Source: Vespa crabro
Taxonomy: Eukaryota; Arthropoda; Insecta; Hymenoptera; Vespidae
Reading direction: 5' to 3'
Length of the DNA stretch: 64,000 nt
NCBI RefSeq assembly: GCF_910589235.1
Contig: NC_060959.1
Location: forward strand, 248,001-312,000
Shown here: one piece after another, positions 53,101 to 64,000 of the stretch
Numbering within the stretch: position 1 is the stretch's first letter
Layout of the letters: every line of letters starts with the position of its first letter
Notes under the pieces: model-generated
Seen by the model: the letters and a program-made list of their open reading frames with translations, nothing else
Told to the model about the DNA's origin: nothing
The model's database searches: none
Position numbers and translations under genes: made by a program

Positions 53101-56100
53101 GTTCAATTTCATTGATTTTATATTCTATCGATGCAGAATAAAGAATATAACAAGAATATTACGTTTTTACTATGTTGAAATACGCGTTTTCATATGATAA
53201 ACGTCGAAAAAGTATTCGACATACGCGAATTTCGGTATATGCGAGGATAAAATCTTGAATTCTTTAATAATACTTGTGCCACAGTGAGAAAAATTTCACC
53301 AATCGATACAGAACATAGCATTTCATAAGATCAAACATCTATTTTAAATTGGAATCAAAGTTTTTAACATTCCTTCATATCGTATATACGATTTTTCGCT
53401 CATATACGCGTATCGTCGAAAAACGAATACGTGAAATCACATTCAATTTCATTGATTTTATATTCTATCGATGCAGAATAAAGAATATAACAAGAATGTA
53501 ACGTTTTTGCTATGTTTCAATACGCGTTTTCATATTGTAATTGACGAAAAACGTAATCGACATACGCGAATTTCGGTACATGCGAAGATAAAATCGTGAA
53601 ATCATTAATAATACTTGTGCCACAGTTATAAAAATGTTACCAATCGATTCAGAACATTGCATTTCATAAGATCAATCATCTATTTTATATTGGAATCAAA
53701 GTTTTTAACATTCTTTCATATCGTATATACGATTTTTCGCACATGTACGCGTATCGTCGAAAACCGAAAAGTTGAAATCTCGTTCAATTTTATTGATTTA
53801 ATATTCTATCGATGCAGAATAAAGAATATAACAAGAATATAACCTTTTTACTGTGTTTAAATACGCATTTTCATATGGTAATTGTCGATAAACCTAATCG
53901 ACATACGCTAATTTCAGTATATGCGAAGATAAAATCGTGAAATATTTAATAATACTTGTGCTACAGTTAGAAAAATGTTACCAATCGTTTCAGAATATTG
54001 CATTTCATCAGATCAAACATCTATTTTATATTGGAATCACAGTTTTTAACATACTTTCATATCGTATATACGATTTTTCGCTCATATACGCGTATCGTCG
54101 AAAAACGAAAACTTGAAATCTCGTTCAATATCATTGATTTTATATTCTATCGATGAAGAATAAAGAATATAACACGAATACAACGTTTTTACTATGTTTA
54201 AATACGCGTTTTCATATGATAATTGTCGAAAAACCTAATCGACATACGCGAATTTCGGTATATGCAAAGATAAAACCGTGAAATCTTTAATAATACTTGT
54301 GCCAAAGTTATAAAAATGTTACCAATCGATTCAAAACATTGCATTTCATAAGATCAAACACCAATTTTATATTGGAATCAAAGTTTTTAACATTCTTTCA
54401 TATCGTATATACGATTTTTCGCTCATATACGCGAATCGTCGAAAAACGAAAACTTTAAATCTCGTTCAATTACATTGAATTTGTATTCTATCGACGCCGA
54501 ATAAAGAATATAACAAGAATATAACATTTTTACTATGTTTAAATACGCGTTTTCATATGATAATTATCGAAAAAATAATCGACATACGCGAATTTCGGTA
54601 TATGCGAAGATAAAATCGTGAAATCTTTAATAATACTTGTGCCACTGTTAGAAAAATGTTACCAATCGATTCAGAACATTGAATTTCATAAGATCAAACT
54701 CTATTTTATATTGGTATCAAAGTCATTAACATTCTTTCATACCGTATATACGATATTTCGCTCATATGCCCGTATCGTCGTAAAACGAAAACTTGAAATC
54801 TCGTTCAATTTCATTGATTTTATATTCTATCTATGCAGAATAAAGAATGAAACAAGAAAATAACGTTTTTGCTATGTTTCAATACGCGTTTTCATATGAT
54901 AATTGACGAAAAACGTAATCGATATACGCGAATTTCGGTACATGCGAAGATAAATTCGTGAAATCATTAATAATACTTGTGCCACAGTTATAAAAATGTT
55001 ACCAATCGATTCAGAACTTTGCATTTCATAAGATCAATCATCTATTTTATATTGGAATCAAAGTTTTTAACATTCTTTCATATCGTATATACGATTTTTC
55101 GCACATGTACGCGTATCGTCGAAAACCGAAAAGTTGAAATCTCGTTCAATTTTATTGATTTAATATTCTATCGATGCAGAATAAAGAATATAACAAGAAT
55201 ATAACCTTTTTACTGTGTTTAAATACGCATTTTCATATGGTAATTGTCGATAAACCTAATCGACATACACTAATTTCAGTATATGCGAAGATAAAATCGT
55301 GAAATATTTAATAATACTTGTGCTACAGTTAGAAAAATGCTACCAATCGATTCTGAACATTGCAATTCATAAGATCAAATATCTATTTTATATTGGAATC
55401 AAAGTTTTTAACATTCTTTCATATCGTATATACGATTTTTCGCTCATATACGCGTATCGTCGTAAAACGAAAACTTGAAATCACGTTCAATTTCATTGAT
55501 TTTATATTCTATCGATGCAGAATAAGAATTTAACAAAAATATAACGTTTTTACTATGTTTAAATACGCGCTTTCATATGATAATTGTCGAAAAACCTAAT
55601 CGACATACGCGAATTACGATATATGCGAAGATAAAATCTTGTAATCTTTAATAATACTTGTGCCACAGTAAGAAAAATGTTACCAATCGATTCATAACAT
55701 TACATTTCATAAGATCAAACATCTACTTTATATTGGAATCAAAGTTTTTAACATTCTTTAAAATCGGTTATACGATTTTTCGGTCATATACACGTATCGT
55801 CGATAAACGAAAAGTTGAAATCTCATTCAATTTCATTGATTTTATATTCTATCGATGCAGAATAAAGAATATAACAAGAATATTACGTTTCTACTATGTT
55901 TAAATACGCGTTTTCATATGATAATTGTCGAAAAACTTAATCGTCATACGCGAATTTTGGTATATGCGAAGATAAAATCGTGAAATCTTTAATAATACTT
56001 GTGCCACAGTTAGAAAAATGATACCAATCGATTCAGAACAATGCAATTCATAAGTTCAAACATCTATTTTATATTGAAATCAAAGTTTTTAACATTCTTT

Positions 56101-56946
56101 CATATCGTATATACGATTTTTCGCTCATATACCCGAATCGTCGTAAAACGAAAACTTGAAATCACGTTCAATTTCATTGATTTTATATTCTATCTATGCA
56201 GAATAAAGAATGAAACAAGAAAATAACGTTTTTGCTATGTTTCAATACGCGTTTTCATATGATAATTGACGAAAAACGTAATCGACATAGGCGAATTTCG
56301 GTACATGCGAAGATAAAATCGTGAAATCATTAATAATACTTGTGCCACAATTATGAAAATGTTACCAATCGATTCAGAACATTGCATTTCATAAGATAAA
56401 ACATCTATTTTATATTGGAATCAAAGTTTTTAACATTCTTTCATATCGTATATACGATTTTTCGCACATGTACGCGTATCGTCGAAAACCGAAAAGTTGA
56501 AATCTCGTTCAATTTTATTGATTTTATATTCTATCGATGCAGAATAAAGAATATAACAAGAATATAACCTTTTTACTGTGTTTAAATACGCGCTTTCATA
56601 TGATTATTGTCGAAACACCTAATCGACATATGCGAATTTCGGTATATGCGAAGATAAAATCGTGAAATCTTTAATAATACTTGTGCCACAGTTAGACAAA
56701 TGTTACCAATCGATTCAGAACATTGCATTTCATAAGATCAAACATCTATTTTATATTGGAATCGAAATTTTTAACATTCTTTCATATCGTGTATACGATT
56801 TTTTCGCTCATATACGCGTATCGTCGAAAAACGAAAAGTTGAAATCTCGTTCAATTTCATTGATTTTATATTCTATCGATGCAGAATAAAGAATATAACA
56901 AGAATATAACGTTTCTACTATGTTTAGATAAGCGTTTAAATATGAT
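47179..56946 (+). repeat. 9.8-kb duplication, right copy
   Basis: This is the partner of 35950-45717 at 11229 bp. It differs by a replaced patch (about 51242-51523), a cluster of substitutions (48401-48452), a one-base T insertion near 56800 (GATTTTTTCGC against GATTTTTCGC) and scattered point changes. It retains the missing-monomer junction seen at 37846-37870 (here 49075-49099), which shows that the deletion came before the duplication. Confidence 0.93.
51242..51523 (+). repeat. Conversion-like patch within the right 9.8-kb copy
   Basis: In the left copy, 40013-40294 reads GATAGGAAAATG, GTTTATAACATAC, ATCTTATATACG and GTCGAGAAGCG. In the right copy the equivalent 280 bp instead read GTTAGAAAAATTTTACC, TTTAGCATTCTTTCACATCG, ATTTATCGC, ATTTTAAATTC, AATAAATTATAAAAC and AACCTGATCGACAAACG. 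That series is found at 48859-49140, exactly 2383 bp upstream (7 units), and at 37630-37911. Sequence on both sides follows the 11229-bp partner with no change of lag, so the patch replaced its target in register. Confidence 0.87.
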
Positions 56947-58314
56947 ATTTTTCGAGAAACGTAATCGACATACGCAAAATTCGGTATATGCGAAGATAAA
57001 ATCGTGAAATCTTTAATAATACTTGTGCCACAGTTAGAAAAATGATACCAATCGATTCAGAACAATGCAATTCATAAGATCAAACATCTATTTTATATTG
57101 AAATCAAAGTTTTTAACATTCTTTCATATCGTATATACGATTTTTCGCTCATATACCCGTATCGTCGTAAAACGAAAACTTGAAATCTCGTTCAATTTCA
57201 TTGATTTTATATTCTATCTATGCAGAATAAAGAATGAAACAAGAAAAGAACGTTTTTGCTATGTTTCAATACGCGTTTTCAAATGATAATTGACGAAAAA
57301 CGTAATCGACATACGCGAATTTCGGTACATGCGTAGATAAAATCGTGAAATCATTAATAATACTTGTGCCACAGTTAGAAAAATGTTACCAATCGATTCA
57401 GGACATTGCATTTCATAAGATCAAACATCTATTTTATATTGGAATCAATGTTTTTAACATTCTTTCATATCGTATATACGATTTTCCGCTCATATTCGCG
57501 TATCGTCGAAAAACGAAAAGATGAAATCTCGTTCAATTTCATTGATTTTATATTCTATCGATGCAGAATAAAGAATATAACAAGAATACAACGTTTTTAC
57601 TATGTTTAAATACGCGTTTTCATATGATAATTTTCTAAAAACGTAATCGACATACGCGAATTTCGGTATATGCGAAGATTAAATCGTGAAATCTTTAATA
57701 ATACTTGTGCCACTGTTAGAAAAATGTTACCAATCGATTCAGAACTATTGCATTTCATCAGATCAAACACCTATTTCTTATTGGAATCAAAGTTTTTAAA
57801 ATACTTTCATATCGTATATACGGTTTTTTTCGCTCATATACGCGTATAGTCGAAAAGCGAAAAGTTGAAATCTCGTTCAATTTCATTGATTTTATATTCT
57901 ATCGATGCAGAATAAAGAATATAACAAAAATATAACATTTTTACTATGTTTAAATACGCGTTTTCATATAATAATTTTCGAAAAACGTAATCGACATACG
58001 CGAATTTCAGTATATGCGAAGATAAAATCGTGAAATCTTTAATAGTACTTGTGCCACAGTTAGAAAATTGTTACCAATCGATTCAGAAAATTGCATTTCA
58101 TCAGATCAAACATCTATTTTTTATTGGAATCAAAGTTTTTAACAGTCTTTCATATCGCATATACGAATTTACGCTCATATACGCGTATCGTCGAAAAACG
58201 AAAAGTTGAAATCTCGTTCAATTTCATTGATTTTATATGCTATCGATGCAGAATAAAGAATATAACAAGAAAATAACGTTTTTACTATGTTTAAATACGC
58301 GTTTTCATATGATA
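56947..58314 (+). repeat. Four monomers; first part matches 61696-62120
   Basis: 56931-57355 and 61697-62121 correspond at a lag of 4766 bp (14 units) and share GTTTAGATAAGCG, GATATTTTTCGAGAAACG, CATACGCAAAATTCGG, AATGATACCAATCG, AACAATGCAATTC and ATACCCGTATCGTCGTAAAAC. The following units carry CAGGACATTGC and GGAATCAATG (57400-57600), then GAACTATTGC and CGGTTTTTTTCGC (57740-57830), the latter with several one-base insertions unusual for this array. All is satellite. Confidence 0.83.
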
Positions 58315-58927
58315 ATTGTCGAAAAATGTAATCGACATACGCGAATTTCGGTATATGCGAAGATGAAATCGTGAAATCTTTAATAATACTTGTGCCACAG
58401 TTATAAAAATGTTACCAATCGATTCAGAACATTGCATTTCATAAGATTAAACATCAATTTTATATTGGAATCAAAGTGTTTAACATTCTTTCATATCGTA
58501 TATACGATTTTTCGCTCATATACGCGAATCGTCGAAAAACGAAAACATTAAATCTCGTTCAATTTCATTGAATTTATATTCTATCGACGCCGAATAAAGA
58601 ATATAACAAGAATATAACCTTTTTACTCTGTTTAAATACGCATTTTCATATGGTAATTGTCGAAAAACGTAATCGACATTCGCGAATTTCTGTATATGCG
58701 AAGATAAAATCGTGAAAACATTAATACTTGTGCCACAGTTAGAAAATTGTTACCAATCGATTCAGAACATTGCATGTCATCAGATCAAACATCTATTTTT
58801 TATTGGAATCAAAGTTTTTAACATACTTTCATATCGTATATACGATTTTTTCGCTCATATACGCGTATCGTCGAAAAGCGAAAAGTTGAAAGCTCGTTCA
58901 ATTTCATTGATTTTATATTCTATCGAC
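58315..58927 (+). repeat. Right partner of 45718-46330
   Basis: It corresponds at a lag of 12597 bp. The match ends near 58924, where this copy reads TATCGACGCCGAATAAAG and the left reads TATCGATGCAGAATAAAG. The end coincides with the start of the four-unit repeat that fills the rest of the window. Confidence 0.84.
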
Positions 58928-60318
58928 GCCGAATAAAGAATATAACAAGAATATAACCTTTTTACTCTGTTTAAATACGCATTTTCATATGGTAATTGTC
59001 GATAAACCTAATCGACATACGCGATTTACGGTATATGCGAAGATGAAACCGTGAAATCTTTAATAATACTTGTGCCAAAGTTAAAAAATGTTACCAATCG
59101 ATTCAGAACATTGCATTTCATAAGATCTAACATCAATTTTATATTGGAATCAAAGTTTTTAACATTATTTCATATCGTATATACGATTTTTCGTTCATAT
59201 ACGCGAATCGTCGAAAAATGAAAACTTTAAATCTCGTTCAATTACATTGAATTTATATTCTGTCGACGCCGAATAAAGAATATAACAAGAATATAACATT
59301 TTTACTATGTTTAAATACGCGTTTTCATATGATAATTATCGAAAAAATAATCGACATACGCGAATTTTGGTATATGCGAAGATAAAATCGTGAAATCTTT
59401 AATAATACTCGTGCCACTGTTAGAAAAATGTTACCAATCGATTCATAACATTGAATTTCATAAGATCAAACTCTATTTTATATTGGTATCAAAGTCTTTA
59501 ACATTCTTTCATACCGTATATACGATATTTCGCTCATATACGCGTATCGTCGAAAAACGAAAAGTTGAAATCTCGTTCAATTTCATTGATTTTATATTCT
59601 ATCGATGCAGAATAAGGTTATAACAAAAATATAACGTTTTTACTATGTTTAAATACGCGCTTTCATATGATAATTGTCGAAAAACGTAATCAACATACGC
59701 GAATTTCGGTATATGCGAAGATAAAATCGTGAAATCTTTAATAATACTTGTGCCACAGTTAGAAAAATATTACCAAGCGATTCAGGACATTGCATTTCAT
59801 AAGATCAAACATCTATTTTATATTGGAATCAATGTTTTTAACATTCTTTCATACCGTATATACGATTTTTCGCTCATATACGCGTATCGTCGAAAATCGA
59901 AAAGTTGAAATCTCGTTCAATTTCATTGATTTTATATTCTATCGATGCAGAATAAGAATATAACAAAAATATAACGTTTTTACTATGTTTAAATACGCGC
60001 TTTCATATGATAATTGTCGAAAAACGTAATCGACATATGCGAATTTCGGTATATGCGAAGATAAAACCGTGAAATCTTTAATAATACTTGTGCCACAGTT
60101 AGAAAAATATTACCAATCGATTCAGGACATTGCTTTCCATAAGATCAAACATCTATTTTATATTGGAATCAATGTTTTTAACATTCTTTCATGTCGTATA
60201 TACGATTTTTCGCTCATATACGCGTATCGTCGAAAAACGAAAAGTTGAAATCTCGTTCAATTTCATTGATTTTATATTCTATCGATGCAGAATAAAGAAT
60301 ATAACAAGAATATAACCT
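58928..60318 (+). repeat. Four-unit block; matches from 60319 at 1359 bp
   Basis: 58960-59885 corresponds to 60319-61244 at a lag of 1359 bp, and again to 62702-63627. Shared variants are GGTAATTGTCGATAAACC, CGATTTACGG, CAAAGTTAAAAAATG, GATCTAACATC, TTTCGTTCATATACG, TGTCGACGCCG, ATAATACTCGTGCCACTG, GAATAAGGTTATAAC and CCAAGCGATTCAGGAC. Units at 59975-60315 lie between the first two copies and carry CATATGCG and GTTTTTAACATTCTTTCATGTCG. Confidence 0.87.
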
Positions 60319-63300
60319 TTTTACTGTGTTTAAATACGCATTTTCATATGGTAATTGTCGATAAACCTAATCGACATACGCGATTTACGGTATATGCGAA
60401 GATAAAACCGTGAAATCTTTAATAATACTTGTGCCAAAGTTAAAAAATGTTACCAATCGATTCAGAACATTGCATTTCATAAGATCTAACATCAATTTTA
60501 TATTGGAATCAAAGTTTTTAACATTATTTCATATCGTATATACGATTTTTCGTTCATATACGCGAATCGTCGAAAAATGAAAACTTTAAATCTCGTTCAA
60601 TTACATTGAATTTATATTCTGTCGACGCCGAATAAAGAATATAACAAGAATATAACATTTTTACTATGTTTAAATACGCGTTTTCATATGATAATTATCG
60701 AAAAAATAATCGACATACGCGAATTTTGGTATATGCGAAGATAAAATCGTGAAATCTTTAATAATACTCGTGCCACTGTTAGAAAAATGTTACCAATCGA
60801 TTCATAACATTGAATTTCATAAGATCAAACTCTATTTTATATTGGTATCAAAGTCTTTAACATTCTTTCATACCGTATATACGATATTTCGCTCATATAC
60901 GCGTATCGTCGAAAAACGAAAAGTTGAAATCTCGTTCAATTTCGTTGATTTTATATTCTATCGATGCAGAATAAGGTTATAACAAAAATATAACGTTTTT
61001 ACTATGTTTAAATACGCGCTTTCATATGATAATTGTCGAAAAACGTAATCAACATACGCGAATTTCGGTATATGCGAAGATAAAATCGTGAAATCTTTAA
61101 TAATACTTGTTCCACAGTTAGAAAAATATTACCAAGCGATTCAGGACATTGCATTTCATAAGATCAAACATCTATTTTATATTGGAATCAATGTTTTTAA
61201 CATTCTTTCATATCGTATATACGATTTTTCGCTCATATACGCGTATCGTCGAAAAACGAAAAGTTGAAATCTCGTTCAATTTCATTGATTTTATATTCTA
61301 TCGATGCAGAATAAAGAATATAACAAGAAAATAACGTTTTTACTAGGTTTAAATACGTGTTTTCATATGATAATTTTCGAAACACGTAATCGACATACGC
61401 GTATTTCGGTATATGCGAAGATAAAATCGTGAAATCTTTAATAATACTTGTGCCACAGTTAGACAAATGTTACCAATCGATTCAGAACATTGCATTTCAT
61501 AAGATCAAACATCTATTTTATATTGAAATCAAAGTTTTTAACATTCTTTCATATCGTATATACGATTTTTCGCTCATATACGCGTATCGTCGAAAAACGA
61601 AAAGTTGAAATCTCGTTCAATTTCATTTATTTTATATTCTATCGATGCAGAATAAAGAATATAACAAGAATATGACGTTTCTACTATGTTTAGATAAGCG
61701 TTTAAATATGATATTTTTCGAGAAACGTAATCGACATACGCAAAATTCGGTATATGCGAAGATAAAATCGTGAAATCTTTAATAACACTTGTGCCACAGT
61801 TAGAAAAATGATACCAATCGATTCAGAACAATGCAATTCATAAGATCAAACATCTATTTTATATTGAAATCAAAGTTTTTAACATTCTTTCATATCGTAT
61901 ATACGATTTTTCGCTCATATACCCGTATCGTCGTAAAACGAAAACTTGAAATCTCGTTCAATTTCATTGATTTTTTATTCTATCTATGCAGAATAAAGAA
62001 TGAAACAAGAAAATAACGTTTTTGCTATGTTTCAATACGCGTTTTCATATGATAATTGACGAAAAACGTAATCGACATACGCGAATTTCGGTACATGCGA
62101 AGATAAAATCGTGAAATCATTAATAATACTTGTGCCACAGTTATAAAAATGTTACCAATCGATTCAGAACATTGCATTTCATAAGATCAATCATCTATTT
62201 TATATTGGAATCAAAGTATTTAACATTCTTTCATATCGTATATACGATTTTTCGCACATGTACGCTTATCGTCGAAAACCGAAAAGTTGAAATCTCGTTC
62301 AATTTTATTGATTTAATATTCTATCGATGCAGAATAAAGAATATAACAAGAATATAACCTTTTTACTGTGTCTAAATACGCATTTTCATATGGTAATTGT
62401 CGATAAACCTAATCGACATCCGCTAATTTCAGTATATGCGAAGATAAAATCGTGAAATATTTAAGAATACTTGTGCTACAGTTAGAAAAATGCTACCAAT
62501 CGATTCTGAACATTGCAATTCATAAGATCAAATATTTATTTTATATTGGAATCAAAGTTTTTAACATTCTTTCATATCGTATATACGATTTTTCGCTCAT
62601 ATTCGCGTATCGTCGTAAAACGAAAACTTGAAATCTCGTTCAATTTCATTGATTTTATATTCTATCGATGCAGAATAAAGAATATAACAAGAATATAACC
62701 TTTTTACTGTGTTTAAATACGCATTTTCATATGGTAATTGTCGATAAACCTAATCGACATACGCGATTTACGGTATATGCGAAGATGAAACCGTGAAATC
62801 TTTAATAATACTTGTGCCAAAGTTAAAAAATGTTACCAATCGATTCAGAACATTGCATTTCATAAGATCTAACATCAATTTTATATTGGAATCAAAGTTT
62901 TTAACATTATTTCATATCGTATATACGATTTTTCGTTCATATACGCGAATCGTCGAAAAATGAAAACTTTAAATCTCGTTCAATTACATTGAATTTATAT
63001 TCTGTCGACGCCGAATAAAGAATATAACAAGAATATAACATTTTTACTATGTTTAAATACGCGTTTTCATATGATAATTATCGAAAAAATAATCGACATA
63101 CGCGAATTTTGGTATATGCGAAGATAAAATCGTGAAATCTTTAATAATACTCGTGCCACTGTTAGAAAAATGTTACCAATCGATTCATAACATTGAATTT
63201 CATAAGATCAAACTCTATTTTATATTGGTATCAAAGTCTTTAACATTCTTTCATACCGTATATACGATATTTCGCTCATATACGCGTATCGTCGAAAAAC

Positions 63301-64000
63301 GAAAAGTTGAAATCTCGTTCAATTTCATTGATTTTATATTCTATCGATGCAGAATAAGGTTATAAAAAAAATATAACGTTTTTACTATGTTTAAATACGC
63401 GCTTTCATATGATAATTGTCGAAAAACGTAATCAACATACGCGAATTTCGGTATATACGAAGATAAAATCGTGAAATCTTTAATAATACTTGTGCCACAG
63501 TTAGAAAAATATTACCAAGCGATTCAGGACATTGCATTTCATAAGATCAAACATCTATTTTATATTGGAATCAATGTTTTTAACATTCTTTCATATCGTA
63601 TATACGATTTTTCGCTCATATACGCGTATCGTCGAAAAACGAAAAGTTGAAATCTCGTTCAATTTCATTGATTTTATATTCTATCGATGCAGAATAAAGA
63701 ATATAACAAGAAAATAACGTTTTTACTAGGTTTAAATACGTGTTTTCATATGATAATTTTCGAAACACGTAATCGACATACGCGTATTTCGGTATATGCG
63801 AAGATAAAATCGTGAAATCTTTAATAATACTTGTGCCACAGTTAGACAAATGTTACCAATCGATTCAGAACATTGCATTTCATAAGATCAAACATCTATT
63901 TTATATTGAAATCAAAGTTTTTAACATTCTTTCATATCGTATATACGATTTTTCGCTCATATACGCGTATCGTCGTAAAACGAAAAGTTGAAATCTCGTT
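60250..64000 (+). repeat. Seven-unit tandem repeat, cut by the window end
   Basis: 60250-61617 corresponds to 62633-64000 at a lag of 2383 bp, 7 units. The two copies agree closely; visible differences include ATTTCGTTGATT near 60942 against ATTTCATTGATT near 63325, TTGTTCCACAG near 61109 against TTGTGCCACAG near 63492, and TATAACAAAAATAT near 60977 against TATAAAAAAAATAT near 63360. The second copy runs off the right edge, so a longer regular array may follow. 61618-62632 is the remainder of the seven-unit block (including sequence shared with 56931-57355 and 43600-44280). Confidence 0.88.
61212..61256. other. Dyad-rich core of the monomer (example copy)
   Basis: Three inverted-repeat elements are packed into 45 bp. 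ATCGTATATACGAT (61212-61225) is a perfect 14-bp palindrome. After an 11-bp spacer comes ATACGCGTAT (61237-61246), a perfect 10-bp palindrome. Around the second, TTTTTCG (61225-61231) pairs with CGAAAAA (61250-61256), giving a 7-bp stem with an 18-nt loop; a one-base bulge lets the stem extend by two more pairs. The cluster is present in most full-length units and the 14-bp dyad is broken in the units with the 2-bp deletion. It could extrude as a cruciform or be a dimeric protein's site; neither is demonstrated. Confidence 0.8.

Larger units (their letters stand above)
1..64000 (+). repeat. Satellite DNA array, ~341-bp monomer, head to tail
   Basis: The same unit repeats without interruption over the whole window, always in the same orientation. 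Landmarks seen in nearly every unit are ACGTTTTTACTATG, TACGCGTTTTCATATGAT, CACAGTTAGAAAAATGTTAC, ATCGTATATACGAT and TATCGATGCAGAATAAAG. Neighbouring landmarks lie 341 bp apart (for example the same position at 61149, 61490 and 61831), or 328-339 bp where known indels occur. The consensus is about 29% G+C by hand count. I see no inversion, transposon insertion or single-copy spacer. Both ends of the window fall inside the array, so its true length is unknown. Satellite of this length is typical of centromeric or pericentromeric heterochromatin; that location is inferred, not shown. The family is not one I can name. Confidence 0.98.

Noticed and set aside
57740..57840. Possible boundary of the array because of several one-base insertions (GAACTATTGC, CGGTTTTTTTCGC)
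   Set aside because: Satellite continues in phase on both sides; this is only one more diverged unit.
61149..61334. Recurring plus-strand open frame of about 61 codons, present in most monomers (also as 66-, 75-, 81-codon variants)
   Set aside because: It repeats at the satellite period, begins at the TTG of the CATTGCATTTC landmark in most copies (not ATG), and ends at the same TAA at the unit end. Unit length 341 shifts frame each time, single-base indels break it freely in many units (for example near 39720 and 56800), and changes fall at all codon positions. It is a by-product of high monomer similarity, not a gene family.
1..64000. CRISPR-like alternation of conserved and variable segments
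   Set aside because: The period is 341 bp, the whole unit is repeated, and there are no 25-40 bp direct repeats with unique spacers and no cas-like gene.
1..64000. Plasmid or viral iterons / replication origin because of AT richness and repeats
   Set aside because: Iterons are short (about 20 bp) and few; here almost 190 copies of a 341-bp unit occur with no replication gene.
1..64000. Primate alpha satellite, suggested by 2 x 171 bp = 342 bp
   Set aside because: Only the length agrees. The CpG-rich, 29% G+C sequence and its landmarks do not resemble alpha satellite as I know it, and the two half-units do not align as 171-bp monomers.

Overview
The window is one uninterrupted block of eukaryotic satellite DNA. 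I see no gene, RNA gene, transposon, CRISPR array or unique-sequence island. From base 1 to base 64000 the same AT-rich unit of about 341 bp repeats head to tail in one orientation, roughly 189 times (64000 divided by a mean of about 340). Every open reading frame of 60-99 codons is a shadow of the monomer: the same short frame recurs at the monomer period, is cut by a stop at the same place in each unit, and changes frame between units because 341 is not a multiple of 3. Organism: long monomeric satellite arrays point to a eukaryotic chromosome, most likely (peri)centromeric or other constitutive heterochromatin. A hand count of the consensus monomer gives 98 G+C in 341 (about 29%) yet 22 CpG where about 7 are expected from composition (ratio about 3). 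That argues against a genome with heavy CpG methylation and decay, such as a vertebrate. It would fit an invertebrate, for example a hymenopteran insect, but I do not recognise the satellite and cannot name the species. Layout: the monomer has four length forms, 341, 339, 330 and 328 bp, produced by two independent indels: one or two copies of an 11-bp direct repeat at the unit end, and a 2-bp deletion inside a 14-bp perfect palindrome. Short forms are frequent in the left third, occasional up to about 36.5 kb (and in the duplicate at 47.7 kb), and not seen further right. On top of the monomer lies a mosaic of segmental duplications, all in monomer register but with many different lags: 669 bp (2 units, perfect), about 3.0, 3.7 and 4.05 kb in 1-8.8 kb; 2701 bp (8 units) in 10.8-14.3 kb; 6414 bp (19 units) joining 14.7-17.6 with 21.2-24.0 kb; 4406 bp (13 units) joining 26.7-31.0 with 31.2-35.4 kb; 3395/3055 bp joining 33-36.4 with 36.5-39.5 kb; 11229 bp (33 units) joining 35.95-45.7 with 47.2-56.9 kb; and 1359 and 2383 bp (4 and 7 units) in 59-64 kb. 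No single higher-order repeat covers the window. How it works together: the layout is what repeated unequal crossover and gene conversion produce, caught at several ages. The clearest items are the 9.8-kb near-identical duplication at 11229-bp lag, a conversion-like patch inside it (about 51242-51523), a dense mutation cluster (48401-48452), the 11-bp slippage repeat, and a dyad-rich core in each monomer. A CENP-B-box-like motif is present but could be chance. Coordinates of duplication edges were read by eye and are good to some tens of bases.
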